From Apostichopus japonicus (Eukaryota > Echinodermata > Holothuroidea > Aspidochirotida > Stichopodidae): a DNA stretch of 64,000 nt. Where the stretch lies: contig NC_092561.1 of NCBI RefSeq assembly GCF_037975245.1, positions 7,140,501 through 7,204,500 on the forward strand, in the 5' to 3' direction. Under the pieces are notes generated by a model. The model had not been told where the DNA came from. It made no database searches and saw only the letters and a list, made by a program, of their open reading frames with translations. How positions within the stretch are numbered: the first letter of the stretch is position 1; each line of letters starts with the position of its first letter. The position numbers and the translations under genes were made by a program. Positions 12,081 to 22,881 of this stretch are shown here, one piece after another.

Positions 12081-12430
12081 GACGGGCTCCCCCCGGGAAG
12101 GGTAAATCCTCCGGTAGTGTGGTACCGAGACAGGAGAGGCTCCACAGGTACCTCACAGAAGTTTTAAGTTCCTCCTCAGTGAAATTTGTCTGCAAAATCT
12201 GTTCAAAACAATTTGACAGCATTGGGAAATTCAGGGCGCACGAAGGATACCATCAAAGAGCTGGTCGCTACAAGTGCGGGTACTGCGGCAAAACATTCCA
12301 TTCACTGGCGGATACCAAAAGACACGAGAGAATACACACCGGAGAGAAACCGTACAAGTGTTCAGTCTGTGGTCGGGGGTTTACACAAGTGACGAATCGT
12401 AACATGCATGAGAACATACACCTTCGATAG
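12081..12430 (+). CDS. E7: alternative 3'-terminal exon, three C2H2 zinc fingers
   Basis: Acceptor tgttttcttgttcag ends at 12080; exon starts GA (phase 1), stop TAG. 115 residues: fingers at 37-57, 65-85 and 93-113, with linkers QRAGRYK and TGEKPYK. The last finger ends two residues before the C-terminus. Closest to E6 (shared CGYCGKTFHS-type finger 2). Oddity: the exon's last finger and its 3' flank have been amplified in tandem just downstream (12325-12910), leaving broken finger copies. Candidate ATTAAA at 12504-12509. Confidence 0.93.
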
Positions 12431-12910
12431 GCTAATTCGCTGGTTTGTAGGCTCAGACAAGTGTGTGTGAGCACTACCTTGTACGGTTAGGCTATCATTG
12501 TGCATTAAACAGTTTATACACGAAAGAATACGCACTGGAGAGAAACTGTACAAGTAGTCAGTTTGTGGTCAGGGATTTACACAAGTGACGAATCGTAACA
12601 TGCTTGAAAACATACTCTTTCGCTAGGCTAATTCGCTGGTTTGTAGGCTCGGACAAGTGTGTGTGAGCACTGCCTTGTACGTTACGGTTAGGCTATCATT
12701 GTGCAATAAACAGTTTATACACGAAAGAATACGCACTGGAGAGAAACCGTGCAAGTGTTCAGTCTGTGGTCGGGGGTTTACACAAGTGACGAATCGTAAC
12801 ATGCATGAGAACATACTCTTTCGCTAGGCTAATTCGCTGGTATGTACAGTACGCTTAGACAAGTGTTGTGAGCACTACCTTGTATGGTATGGTTAGCTTA
12901 TCATTGTTCA
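12325..12910 (+). repeat. Tandem triplication of the E7 third finger plus 3' flank (period 196-201 bp)
   Basis: Units start at 12325 (inside E7), 12521 and 12722, each with cga(g/a)agaata followed by the third-finger codons and the same 3' flank (aattcgctggt.tgta). The two downstream units are pseudogenic. In unit 2 the finger reads YK then a stop (TAG) in place of the first Cys codon. Unit 3 keeps tgttcagtctgtgg but has no acceptor. They do not form new exons. Confidence 0.85.
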
Positions 12911-14269
12911 TTGTACCATTTGCACACTAGCTGGCAAGAAGCCTCTCTTTCATATCTGGACAAACAATTATATATATATTTTAAAACTATTTTTACTTCA
13001 TGCAAACCCACCTAAAGCATGCCATGAGGCTAAGGCTCTATATTATATGCAACGAATAGTCCCAACATTAATTACTATGTTAATCAGTAAGGTATGGCTT
13101 TAGAAGAAGAGTTTGGTTATGTCAATATGTATACACTATTTTTACCTGTACATATTCCATGTGATACTGGTTGAAAGTAATATTATGAGCAGAGAAGAAA
13201 GGTTTATGCAGGTGCAGAACTACTGTATTGTTCATCCCCCCTGCTGCTCCCCAGAACTGCAGAACTATTGTCCCCCTGCTGTTCCCCTGAACAAAAACAA
13301 AATCAATCGTAGCCATATTCTGTACCAATCAGTTCACTGAAATATATGTTTTCAATTTTTAAAGAAAAATGAGCTGTACACAATCATAGGAAGCAATTTA
13401 AATCAGCAACCTGTAAATCAAAGTTTTGAATAATTTAACAAAGCTGTGTTTCAAACAAGAATGGTCCTGGATAATGTTTTAATTTTTAAACTTGTAGTCT
13501 GTTTATTATATTAGCACAATATAGGAAGGAGCAGAATGAAGGGAAAAGTTGTCAGATTTGAGTAAAGAATCGAATTTGCTCTCTTAAAGTGCACACTGTT
13601 CTTGGCAAATATGTTACAGTACAGTATATGTCAGAAAGGATATTGTTGAGAATTGTAAAATGTGCTAATGCCCAGTCACATCTCCTAACCTCTATCAGCG
13701 CTCCCCCATCCCACCCTCCCCAGCAGAGATCTGCTGTTGAACCTAGCAAATTTTACCTACAGTGAGGACATAAAAAAATCTATATCGTCAAAAGTTGTTT
13801 TGAAAACAATTTGAGGTTATCTATTAGGGTAAAATCAATTTCACACAACAGATGAGGATAATTACTGGCACTTTCACAAATGAAAAGACATTCCTCATAC
13901 CATTGAATGTTATCTCACAGATAGCGAATTGAGTGGCAGCTCTAGCAATATGATTTTGTAATTTTGGCCATGAAAATGCTACCAGCTACTTTCGATATTG
14001 AAATTAACAAAACAATTAACTTTAATGAGTTTCATTTTAAGCAGTGCAGACTTTAAAGGAAGTCTTTACAAGCTGTACATGGTTACTGGTGTTTTCAAGT
14101 GACATACAATTTTCATAGAAAAGAATGTAGTATTTAAAGTCATTAGTCAGCTGATTTTCAACCATTTTGGGCGGCAGGAATCAAGTAGTCTCCAAGTACT
14201 TCAAAACTTGGAAAACCGTTTTCCCTGAACAAAAATTCACAAAATTTATCTTTGTTTTTTTTTGTTCAG
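12911..14269. other. Inter-exon DNA between the E7 repeats and E8
   Basis: AT-rich, no gene supported. The E8 acceptor (tttttttttgttcag) ends at 14269. Open frames at 13113-13340 and minus 13552-13749 look incidental. Confidence 0.6.
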
Positions 14270-14829
14270 GGAAAATTCAATCTTGCCCTCCACCTCAGCA
14301 AGTCCATGAGCAGAGTTTGGTGCCCGGTCAAAAGGATTCCACCCATCAAAGTGATCTCCTTCCCTCCTTGGAGTCCTCACTCATTAGAGTTGTTGAATTA
14401 AGGGGACCTGAGCATACCGCTGCTACTACCACTACTTCTATCTCATCACTTCCCCATCCGCATCAAATCAACCGACCAATAAATACCCTTGCAGGCAAAA
14501 TCACTTCCACAAAGTCCCATGTTCGCTCGCTCAAAACAAAAGCACCCCCGTCCAGTTCACCTTCGACCAGACCTAGTTTTTGTAGATTTTGTGGTAAATT
14601 GTTCACAGACCCTTTAAAATATAAAGCTCACGAGGCTTACCATTCCAAGTTAGGGCGGTATCCTTGTAAATTCTGCGGGAAAGCTTTCCACTGCAAAGGG
14701 AACATGGAGAGGCACGAGAGGGTACATACCGGTGAAAGGCCTTACTCTTGTCGTTTTTGCGATCGAAAGTTTGGCCAAGGCACACACTGCCGAACTCACG
14801 AGGCTACACATCATTTTGTAAATAAGTAA
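14270..14829 (+). CDS. E8: alternative 3'-terminal exon, three C2H2 zinc fingers
   Basis: Exon starts GG (phase 1) after the acceptor at 14268-14269, stop TAA. 185 residues: a long Ser/Thr/Pro-rich exon-specific linker (1-100), fingers at 104-124 (CRFC..HEAYH), 132-152 and 160-180. The linkers are SKLGRYP and TGERPYS. The YKAHExYH first finger is shared with E9, E12 and E13 (YRAHEAYH in E11) and defines the core of the plus-strand family. The long disordered linker could space the shared N-terminal domain from DNA. Domain call firm; isoform use inferred. Confidence 0.93.
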
Positions 14830-15550
14830 AAAACATGTTCTCTGTCGAAAAATTAACATTGACTTGTTAACTGATCACTGGTGATGTCTGGCAAAGATTG
14901 TATGATGTTGACATTTAGCCTAATTATGAAGAACTTAATGTAATTTTGGATGAATTGCAGGGGAAATATGCTTTAGTATTAAATATGTTTTCAAGTCCAG
15001 GGCAACACCAGATTTTGCGTGGTCACAAAAAGCATTAGCATTTCACAGACAAGCTCCTTTATAGTCAACACTCAACAACCAGATTTCCATCACAAAGACG
15101 CAAACTTTCCTTGGGAATTAAAATTTGGCATATTTCGTGGTAGATTGGTTTTAAACATGAGGCCTACAATGTCACTTTATGGCTGACAACATTTCCTTGA
15201 AGTGATTGTGCAGGAAAAAACCTTTTATTAAGTAGCAAACAAGTTTTTACATCAATGTGTTCACACAGAATGACAAGCATAAGTATCCAGATATGGCAGA
15301 ATGTATAAAACCAGTACTGTACTTGATAGATTCTATGAAGCTATCTACACTATTGAATAAACTTCCACAAATTTTTGCCGGGTTAGAAATAAAGAATTAA
15401 ATTGAAAAAATCTCAGCCAACAAACACTTAATTCACTCTCAGCCTTCCTGTATCAACCGTGTTCCCAGGAACTTAGGAAGAATGACATTTCCTACTGTAG
15501 CTCCTGTTCAAGTTCTTTCACAAACATAATTGTCTTTGTTTTTTGTATAG
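14830..15550. other. Inter-exon DNA between E8 and E9
   Basis: Putative E8 3' UTR with AATAAA at 15388-15393 (559 bases past the stop) and the E9 acceptor at 15535-15550. Nothing else seen. Confidence 0.6.
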
Positions 15551-16062
15551 GGCCCTTGGAACCAAATGACTCTGGTCTCATGCTACAACATCAACAAGTT
15601 GGTGAGCGTAGTTTCATCATTGAGAAAAGTTCAGAAAAATGTTCTCACAGTGAAGCAGATGAGTTTAAATTGACAGAAGGAGAGATTCACCATCGTCCCT
15701 CCATGCAAATGGCCAGCACTTCTCTTATTTTAGTCCCTCTTCAAAGCTCTAAAAGCATAAAACTTACATCCTTGCATGGTCAGGGTACAGCCCCGTCAAA
15801 TATATCTCCAAAATATTGTAGATTCTGCGGAAAATATTTTTCAAACGTAGCAAAATACAAAGCGCACGAAATATACCACTCAAAAGCCGGTCGTTTCCCT
15901 TGTAAGTTTTGTGACAAAGCTTTTCACAACAAGGCTAATCTAGTCCGCCACGAGAGGGTCCATACTGGAGAGAAGCCATTCCCGTGTAAATACTGTGATA
16001 AGACCTTTGCTCAAATTTCTCATTGTAGAAACCATGAGCTGATACACACAAAAGTTGAATAG
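15551..16062 (+). CDS. E9: alternative 3'-terminal exon, three C2H2 zinc fingers
   Basis: Acceptor tttgttttttgtatag ends at 15550; exon starts GG (phase 1), stop TAG. 169 residues: an acidic-to-mixed linker (1-85), fingers at 89-109 (CRFC..HEIYH), 117-137 and 145-165, with linkers SKAGRFP and TGEKPFP. Strongly similar to E8 in all three fingers (e.g. KAFH.K.N second finger, HCR.HE third), so probably a tandem duplicate with a diverged linker. AATAAA follows 69 bases after the stop. Confidence 0.93.
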
Positions 16063-16131
16063 GTAAATAAATGGCTTGTTAACTACAAAAAGTTACGTAA
16101 GGATGTAGGATAACTATAAATTAAGTTCCAG

Positions 16132-16137
16132 AATAAA
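16132..16137 (+). promoter_or_regulatory. Polyadenylation signal of E9
   Basis: AATAAA 70 bases downstream of the E9 stop codon, a typical spacing for a short terminal exon UTR. Use inferred. Confidence 0.55.
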
Positions 16138-17330
16138 GAGTCTGAATGTAATTAGACTTCTAGTACTTTATAGACAAGGATTATTACATGGGGCCCAATT
16201 AATCTGGTTTGTCCCACTTTGGCAATTAAAATATAATATATTGTTCTGCAGGCAAACTAATTGTCCTGTTTTCTAAAGGCTTTGTGATGTTCAAATATAG
16301 TATTGTTTTTACGATACACAATTTTAAAAAAATCAACATGTACCTCTATGCATCACAATACAGTACAGAGCGTCACCATTTCAGAACCATGATATTTAAT
16401 CGTTATATGATCGCTTTCAAAACACGAACATTACTGATGGTCCCATTTTAGCCCCACCAGTTTGGCAGGTAAATGCTGTCAAACATGGACATAATAGTCG
16501 CAACAGTGAGGTAGCTATTTTGTGATATACTGTTATAGGTATTATCATCATTTGGACCGTATAGCTATACTACAGTATTAGTACTATTAATGCTGTATCC
16601 CACTCTTCAACCTAAGAAATATGGTAATGCTAGCTTAGGAGTAAAAATCGGAAGATGAGTTGTATGCCCAACTCTATATTCATTCTCTTCCATGGAAGAA
16701 AGAAAAGGTTTTGGTTTTAAGTTATATGCCCTTCGGTTCTAGAGTATACCCTGCTGCCATTGTTTACAAGATTTTTTGGTGCCTTTCTTATAGAAACAAA
16801 TGTAATTTATATTGTGTGCTATTTAAGTCAAGATAGTTTGAAGTTTTGAACATGACCAGCATGCGGTATTGTGTCAAAGGTTATGTGATCTCAAGTAGAT
16901 GGTAAATTTAAAGGTCAAAGGTTAAAGACTACAACAAGTTCTATATAATACATATGAGATGTCAAAGAGTTCATGTAACTAGTTTTCTGATAATGTACTT
17001 GCAAAGGTTACATCCAACTAACATGAAATGACTGAATGTCAAAGGTCATCATTGTTGGCCCAAAATATTAGCCTGCTTAAAAAGTTTAGGGAAAAGAAGC
17101 ACATAAAAAAAAAATTCATAGCAGTTCTGATGGACTCTGCAAATTATTTACTGACATTCAAGTGCATGCTTATTAGAGGATTAAGAGTATCTGAGAAATA
17201 CGAGGACTCCAGTGTTTAGAAAAACACTTGTTGAGATTGAAGCATCTGTGACCATTACTTTGCTTACATACTGCTAACCTTTCATGGTTAGGCACAGGCC
17301 ACCTGTCTCAAAAAGAACAGCTTGCAGCAA

Positions 17331-17348
17331 ATCCCTGGCTGCAAAGCT
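17331..17348 (+). repeat. Target-site duplication, left copy
   Basis: atccctggctgcaaagct, identical to 17537-17554. It brackets the U2-headed element. The last bases overlap the start of the U2 match (gctt), so the element's exact first base is uncertain by about 3. Confidence 0.85.
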
Positions 17349-17536
17349 TCTCGGCCTTTTGGCTAAGATCATGTGTAGTATCTGTTCCCTTTCGAGGGGA
17401 ATGGTGATGCGCACCCGACGATGATCACACAGTCACAGTCCTGATGCAAGGGGACTAGGGTTGAGAGCGGATCAGTCGTTCGGTAGTTTGGTTTTCGGGC
17501 CCAGGTTCTTTCCTGGGCGACTTTTTCTTAAAAAGT
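17349..17536 (+). mobile_element. SINE-like retroposon with a U2 snRNA 5' head
   Basis: Positions 17346-17387 match the 5' end of U2 snRNA (gcttctcggccttttggc.. to ..gtagtatctgttc) with one visible difference (atgtg for aagtg). From 17388 the sequence is unrelated to U2: there is no Sm site or 3' stem-loops. The element is flanked by a perfect 18-bp direct repeat, atccctggctgcaaagct, at 17331-17348 and 17537-17554, the hallmark of LINE-driven insertion. snRNA-headed SINEs (SINEU class) are known from crocodilians. It is not a working U2 gene. An older relative lies near 38.5 kb. Confidence 0.85.
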
Positions 17537-17554
17537 ATCCCTGGCTGCAAAGCT
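17537..17554 (+). repeat. Target-site duplication, right copy
   Basis: atccctggctgcaaagct, identical over 18 bp to 17331-17348, directly after a T-rich then A-rich tail (tttttcttaaaaagt). Confidence 0.85.
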
Positions 17555-18467
17555 GAATCAGTATCAAAGCTTTTAGATTAAGTCTCTACGGACCAGCCGA
17601 GAGTCTATTGTGTGAAACAGCACAGCACAAATGATTTCCATCTTAATGCAGCCTAGCTGCAGAATGCTGTAACTACTGTACCTCAGCATCCTACTATTGA
17701 CACAGTGCCTTACAGCAATGGACTCATGTATTGTAACAAACTTGTAATGGTATAAGGTGCTTTTGAGAAGAGAGAGGGCTACAGAGATACTTAAGCCTTG
17801 TAGTTAAATAACTGTTGTATAATCATTCTAAACTTCATAAGAGCTTCCACCAAAAAGGAGGTACAGTAATGATATTTCTCATGAAATGGTAAAAGAGAAC
17901 ATATTCATAAAAGATGTGAGATCTATGTAAGCGTATTTCAACTACAGTGAATTGTCATCGCTTTTTCATGTTATCTAAGTTTCATTTTCTACTCTTGTAT
18001 CGTTATTTAACTTTGAACAGTGCAGAACTTTAATTCATGAGTCGTACTTGTTGTCAAATGAAAATATATTGTTACATACATAGATGTCTAAATTCTTGAG
18101 AACCCTGCACATTCATGTATAAAACCTTTTATTGGATTCTCTTTCAAGCTACAGTATATAATGATGAGCTGTATGATAAAATTAATACATATCTAATTAT
18201 GCAAACTACCTTGTGATTATCAATGTAACCTTTTTCAACAATGATGTATTGTAGTTGTGATGATGTATAGAGATAGCGTCCCAATCTTGGGAGCCAAATA
18301 CAAGTGGTTATTTTTAAAAACGGTTTTAATTTTCTCTTTACTTTGTTACATATTTGCAAGAGCTTTGTACTTTTATCCAGTGTTTCAACGCGTTGCTTGT
18401 TTGCAATGGCCCTACTTCTTGTGGGACACTTTTAACGTAAATAACCTTGTGGAGGGTACACCTTCCA

Positions 18468-18891
18468 CAGAGATGCCAACCAGTACGATTTTATCGTATT
18501 TACAGTAGTACGATAAAATAAGTGAAATACGATAATAAGATATTGCCTCTTGAAAATACGATTTTTCATCTTTCAAAAAAAAAAAAAAAATTAAAGGAAG
18601 CTGAATCGCATAGAAACATGTACAAGTAACCCCCCAAACCCCAAACAAACACGTTGAACAACGAGCCTACATGGGCGGGAAATACGCGGAATCGGCAGCT
18701 TACAATGTTTTAAAATGAAAAAGCAACATTTTACTTGCCAGTCTTACCAGTAAAACATTCTTCTGACATTTTACTGGCCCAACGGGCCAGTGGTAGTGTT
18801 GAGTTTTCGTGAAAATCTGATTTTTCTCTCCAAAATCTGATTTTTTAGGATATTCATTCTGTTTTTTTGTGTCAAGAGGTTGGCATCTCTG
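18468..18891. mobile_element. hAT-like MITE (424 bp)
   Basis: Perfect 14-bp terminal inverted repeats, cagagatgccaacc (18468-18481) and ggttggcatctctg (18878-18891), are flanked on both sides by cttcca (18462-18467 and 18892-18897). The interior is AT-rich with an A16 run and no transposase, so it is non-autonomous. The CAGAGATGCCAAC-type end suggests hAT; the 6-bp duplication rather than 8 leaves the superfamily open. Confidence 0.8.
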
Positions 18892-19718
18892 CTTCCATTG
18901 TACATTAATCTATGCAAGAACTGTAGAGTAAGGTTTGCCTGTCGGAGAATGAAGCAGCCCTGTTTTTAAATTGGATTTTTCAGGGGAAGACTGTTGGTAG
19001 AATTTTAGTCGTGATAGGCTACAGTATATAGTCCTGGGAAACAGAAACTTTGAAAGCTGTTATTCTTTCTATAGATAACGATTCATATATATATGTAAAG
19101 AGCCATTTCTAAAAACTTACAAGTGGTCTGAAAATAACACCTGGACTTTTAAACCATAAATTTTCAAATTTTTTGGTTTTAGTCATCCTTTAGACATGGG
19201 TAATTTACTAATTTGTACTGATTTCTGCAAAAACATCCATACTACTGTAGTGAGCAGCTTAACAAAGCCTGTTTGTAGGTAGTAGGACTATATGCTGTAT
19301 CTATTTGTACACAGTGCTGTGTAGGGCTATTGTAACAATTTTTACTTTTCCTTCCAGGAAAATGTCTTACTGTTTGACTTGTGTGCACAAGATTTCCATA
19401 TTCGGCAAGAGAGTTAATAACCCACCGATTAGATATTTGCCAAATGGACACAACCGGACCGCATCTATTATTTAGTTTTAGGGCAGGATACCCAATTCTG
19501 CATGAATAATACCAATTATTTGTCAGAAATTCAGACTAAATACAAAATAATTAAATAAAAATATAAAAAGTACGATTGTGAATGGGTTGTAAACACAGTA
19601 GTGCAGAGAGAGAGAGAGAGAGTACGACATGAATGGCTTCCTACATTGTTTGTATGGGTTGTTTATGTATGGCTCAAAAACATACACCACTATCATGTAT
19701 TTTTCTCTCTTTGTTCAG

Positions 19719-20254
19719 GGCATCTTGTACCACTTTCTCCGTCAACTTTTCCAAAAGATCAAGAACTGGTTTCCACATCAGAGGTGTTGGCCCCTATAGA
19801 GCACCCAAGCAAGGACCCCCAAATGTACCACACACCTGTGCAAGTTATGACAGAGAGACCACGCATAGTGTCTCTCTCAAGGACCACAGGTGCAATAAAT
19901 ATCTCAGAGGGTAGAAATGTAAACCCAAGGAAATACCTCCAGAAAGCATCAGACCTTGCAAACCTGCAAGGTGGTAGAACAATGCCAAAAAGTCTTCCAA
20001 CGACTACACCAGCATTTTGTAGACACTGTGGTAAAAAATTCATGGACCTTATCAAGCTCAAATCGCATGAACTGTATCACGCACATGCTGGTCGTCACCC
20101 TTGCAGGTATTGCGGAAAAGCCTTCCCGTTTAGGGGAAATTTACGTAACCATGAAAGGAGTCACACGGGCGAGAGGCCTTACCTTTGTCGATACTGTGGC
20201 AAGGGGTTCACCCGGATGCCCAACTGCCGCAGACACGAAGCAAAGAAACATTAG
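19719..20254 (+). CDS. E10: alternative 3'-terminal exon, three C2H2 zinc fingers
   Basis: Acceptor ttttctctctttgttcag ends at 19718; exon starts GG (phase 1), stop TAG. 177 residues: a 99-residue linker, fingers at 100-120 (CRHC..HELYH), 128-148 and 156-177 (C-terminal, H-x4-H). Linkers AHAGRHP and TGERPYL. Belongs with E8/E9/E11-E13. The finger set ends at the last residue. Only 159 bp separate this stop from the E11 acceptor, and no AATAAA lies between them, so its transcript must either end at a variant signal or run through E11. Confidence 0.93.
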
Positions 20255-20413
20255 CGAAGGGATCTCAAATTGATTTGAAATCAAAAACACTTGGTTCTTT
20301 TTTTGGGGGGGGGGGAGGAGGGTGGACATATTAGAAATGGTACAAGAATTATAGATCTGATCATCCCTGTCAAGTTTTGACCTTCTTTTATTTCTGTCTC
20401 ATTTTGTCTATAG

Positions 20414-20970
20414 GGCTCAGAAGACAGATCCTTACCCAGCAGCAACACTATTTCTCTGGGCAAAGTCCTGCATCGCTTGACAATCCAAATACTCCTTTTA
20501 GTGATCACAGCTCTCTTGGTCAGCCTGTAGCAGAAAGCTCTGCCACATTAAATGTAGACTTGATTGCAACTACATCAAATCGTAAAACTGTCCGTCGTAG
20601 CAAAGCTCCTACCCCAAAGAAGAAAAACCCCGCAGGCGGTCCCCCAGACGACCCCCCAGATACTGAGACTACCGCTGAAGGTGGATCAGATGCTAATCGC
20701 TTTCCAGCGTTCTGTAGATACTGTGGCAAAAAGTTTTCAAATTTGGTCAAGTACAGAGCCCACGAGGCCTACCATGCTAAAGAACCTCGGTTCCCTTGTA
20801 GGTTCTGCGGAAAACCCTCTCACAGCAAATCGAACATGCTCCGTCACGAACGGACGCACACGGGAGAGAAACCTTTCAAGTGCCGTATCTGTGACAGATC
20901 TTTTACATTTAAGGAAAATGCAACCAGTCATGAAAGGATCCATACTAGAGGAATAAAACTCTGTAAATAG
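20414..20970 (+). CDS. E11: alternative 3'-terminal exon, three C2H2 zinc fingers
   Basis: Acceptor tttctgtctcattttgtctatag ends at 20413; exon starts GG (phase 1), stop TAG. 184 residues. The leader RRQILTQ..YFSGQ is shared with E12 and E13. A Pro/Lys-rich basic patch (KAPTPKKKNPAGG) follows. Fingers lie at 100-120, 128-148 and 156-176; finger 2 has CGKPSHSK instead of the usual CGKxF, losing the conserved aromatic. The first linker AKEPRFP lacks the GR core. It ends soon after finger 3, where E12/E13 have a fourth finger, so E11 looks like the truncated member of the trio. Confidence 0.93.
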
Positions 20971-21109
20971 ATCATTTCCCCAAAGCAGGTATAATAGCTT
21001 CTACAGATGTGACAGTGGGAGGGTGGGGGAGGGTTGAGGGTGAGGAGGGGGAGAGTTATTAGTATAGGAGGGTTTCAACAAGAGGGGCATAGCAAAGCCT
21101 TCCACACAG

Positions 21110-21226
21110 GCATGACCTTTTTTCTTTACTACCTCTGGGACAAAAACTTATCCTAACACACTGTAGCATACGCAATCTGGAGCCTATACCGCAATATTGC
21201 AAAGTTCCGTGATTTTTTTTTACCCC
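21110..21226. repeat. Dispersed repeat, second copy near 3.6 kb
   Basis: Shares long ordered words with 3570-3712 (cctaacacactgtagcatac, gcaaagttccgtgattttt), same orientation. Unknown family. Confidence 0.65.
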
Positions 21227-21239
21227 AGGCTCATCCCTG

Positions 21240-21608
21240 TCCACAGTACATTGTTAGTATTGATTAATACTGTAGTACTAAGATTCCAAGAGTTTCATAC
21301 CCTCCAGTTCGTAACTCCTCAACTTGGTCGACAGAGTACGTCAGATGTTATTGTACATCGCAAGCTGGCAAATCAGATCTTTAGTATGAAACTAAAGATT
21401 CCACATGCATGTGTGCAACAAGAGGGGCATAGCAAAGCCTTCCACAGTACATAGATAGTATGGATTAATAGTACTAAGGATTCAAAGAGTTTCATAGCCC
21501 CTTTTCATGACTCCTCAACTTGGTCAACAGAGTCAGATGTTACTGTACATTCATAAGCTGGCAAATCAGATCTTTAGTATGAAACTAAAGATTCCACATG
21601 CATGTGTG
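21240..21608. repeat. Tandem duplication, period about 201 bp
   Basis: Copies begin at tccacagtaca (21240) and tccacagtaca (21441). They share gagtttcata, ctcctcaacttggtc, agctggcaaatcagatcttt and aaagattccacatgcatgtg. Non-coding. Confidence 0.8.
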
Positions 21609-22243
21609 CCACTTTTGTTCTATGTGGACTAGTTGCAGGATAGTCATACTGGTTTTCTTTTTCTAACCAATAACACGCTTCCTTACCAATACAACCGCAA
21701 TCAATATAAGTAATAGTTATATGATGTTGAGCCATGTATCCATACCACAGGAACCTTTGAAAATGTGTATGAAGTTTTTTAGTAGCAATGCTAACAACAT
21801 ATACATAGTCTTTACCAAACAGATGTTTATGACCTCGTTGTACAAGTTGTGAGCCACTCAGCGAAGTAGTGAAGGGCATGTTTTGTTATTAAATACAGCT
21901 GGCATGAAGCAGCAATGTATGTCTCATCCCACACAGCCTTAATTTTTCTGACATTTATTGATTTGAGCAAAGCTTGTTAAATTCAGTTGGGACTGAAAGA
22001 CAAGTGACTTGAATCTAACTTGCAACAAGTTGATCATAGTGATTTTTCAGCTGTTGACTGTGTTCGGTGGAATCTTAGAACAACTAGTACTCCATATATT
22101 ATCAAAAGGGAATATCTATTCAGATAAAGCAGTGTACAAGCTTTTTCTATTTTAATCACGTCATAGACTTAAACTTTCCTGTCCCGATGAGACTATATAA
22201 ACCTCCCGTTTGATCAAATATATCTTTGTCTTCTTTTACCTAG

Positions 22244-22881
22244 AACCCGGAAGACATATTCCAACCCAGCTGCCAGAATATTTCACTGGGCAATTTATTC
22301 CACTGAATGAAAGAGTGCCTCAGGAAATCCCTACTGCAAAGCGGAGTTCGCATCCCTCCTTTAGCACAGAAACCTCGACTACCTCTAAAAATTATTGGTC
22401 TGCAGGCAAACCAGAAAGTAACAAAGGAATATTAAATAAGAGTAACCTCACCTCATCGGGGGAGGAAGCTAACAGTGCTGCTGCGCAACTGCAAACTCCA
22501 CTCGCAGTTTCATCTGATGTGGACCCCTCTCCAGCCTTTTGTAGATTTTGTGGCAAAAAGTTTTCAAATCTCACAAAGTACAAAGCCCATGAGTCCTATC
22601 ACAAGAAAGGTGATCGATTTCCGTGCAGGTTCTGCGGAAAACTTTCCCATAACAAATTTAACATGCTTCGTCACGAACGTACTCACACGGGTGAAAAACC
22701 CTTCAATTGCCGGGTCTGTGGCAAGTCTTTCAAGTTTAAAGAGAACTTAAAGAGCCATGAAATGACGCACACGAGAGAGAGGCCTTACAAGTGTCAGACT
22801 TGTGGCAAACCTTTCACCCAAGCATCTAGCTGTAAACGACATGAAGCAACTTGCACATACTTTGAGCAGTCCACAGCTTGA
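22244..22881 (+). CDS. E12: alternative 3'-terminal exon, four zinc fingers
   Basis: Acceptor tatctttgtcttcttttacctag ends at 22243; exon starts AA (phase 1; Glu if the donor ends in G), stop TGA. 211 residues: leader GRHIPTQLPEYFTGQ near-identical to E13, then a Ser/Thr-rich linker. Fingers at 99-119, 127-147, 155-175 and 183-203. The fourth uses Cys as last ligand (HEATC, C2HC). Finger 2 has CGKLSHNK, as in E11/E13. Linkers KKGDRFP, TGEKPFN, TRERPYK. It is the longest exon seen here and clearly a recent duplicate of E13. Confidence 0.93.

Larger units (their letters stand above)
16063..19718. other. Inter-exon DNA with U2-headed SINE and hAT-like MITE
   Basis: 3.7 kb without a supported gene. 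Holds the U2-derived retroposon (17349-17536) and a MITE (18468-18891). A (GA)n run lies at 19606-19621, and the E10 acceptor ends at 19718. Small open frames lack domains. Confidence 0.65.
20971..22243. other. Inter-exon DNA between E11 and E12, repeat-rich
   Basis: Holds a second copy of the 3.6-kb dispersed repeat (about 21110-21226), a tandem duplication (21240-21608) and the E12 acceptor (22225-22243). G-rich run at 21014-21055. No gene supported. Confidence 0.6.

Noticed and set aside
17346-17400. Functional U2 snRNA gene
   Set aside because: Match stops after about 42 bases; no Sm site, no 3' stem-loops; bounded by target-site duplications.
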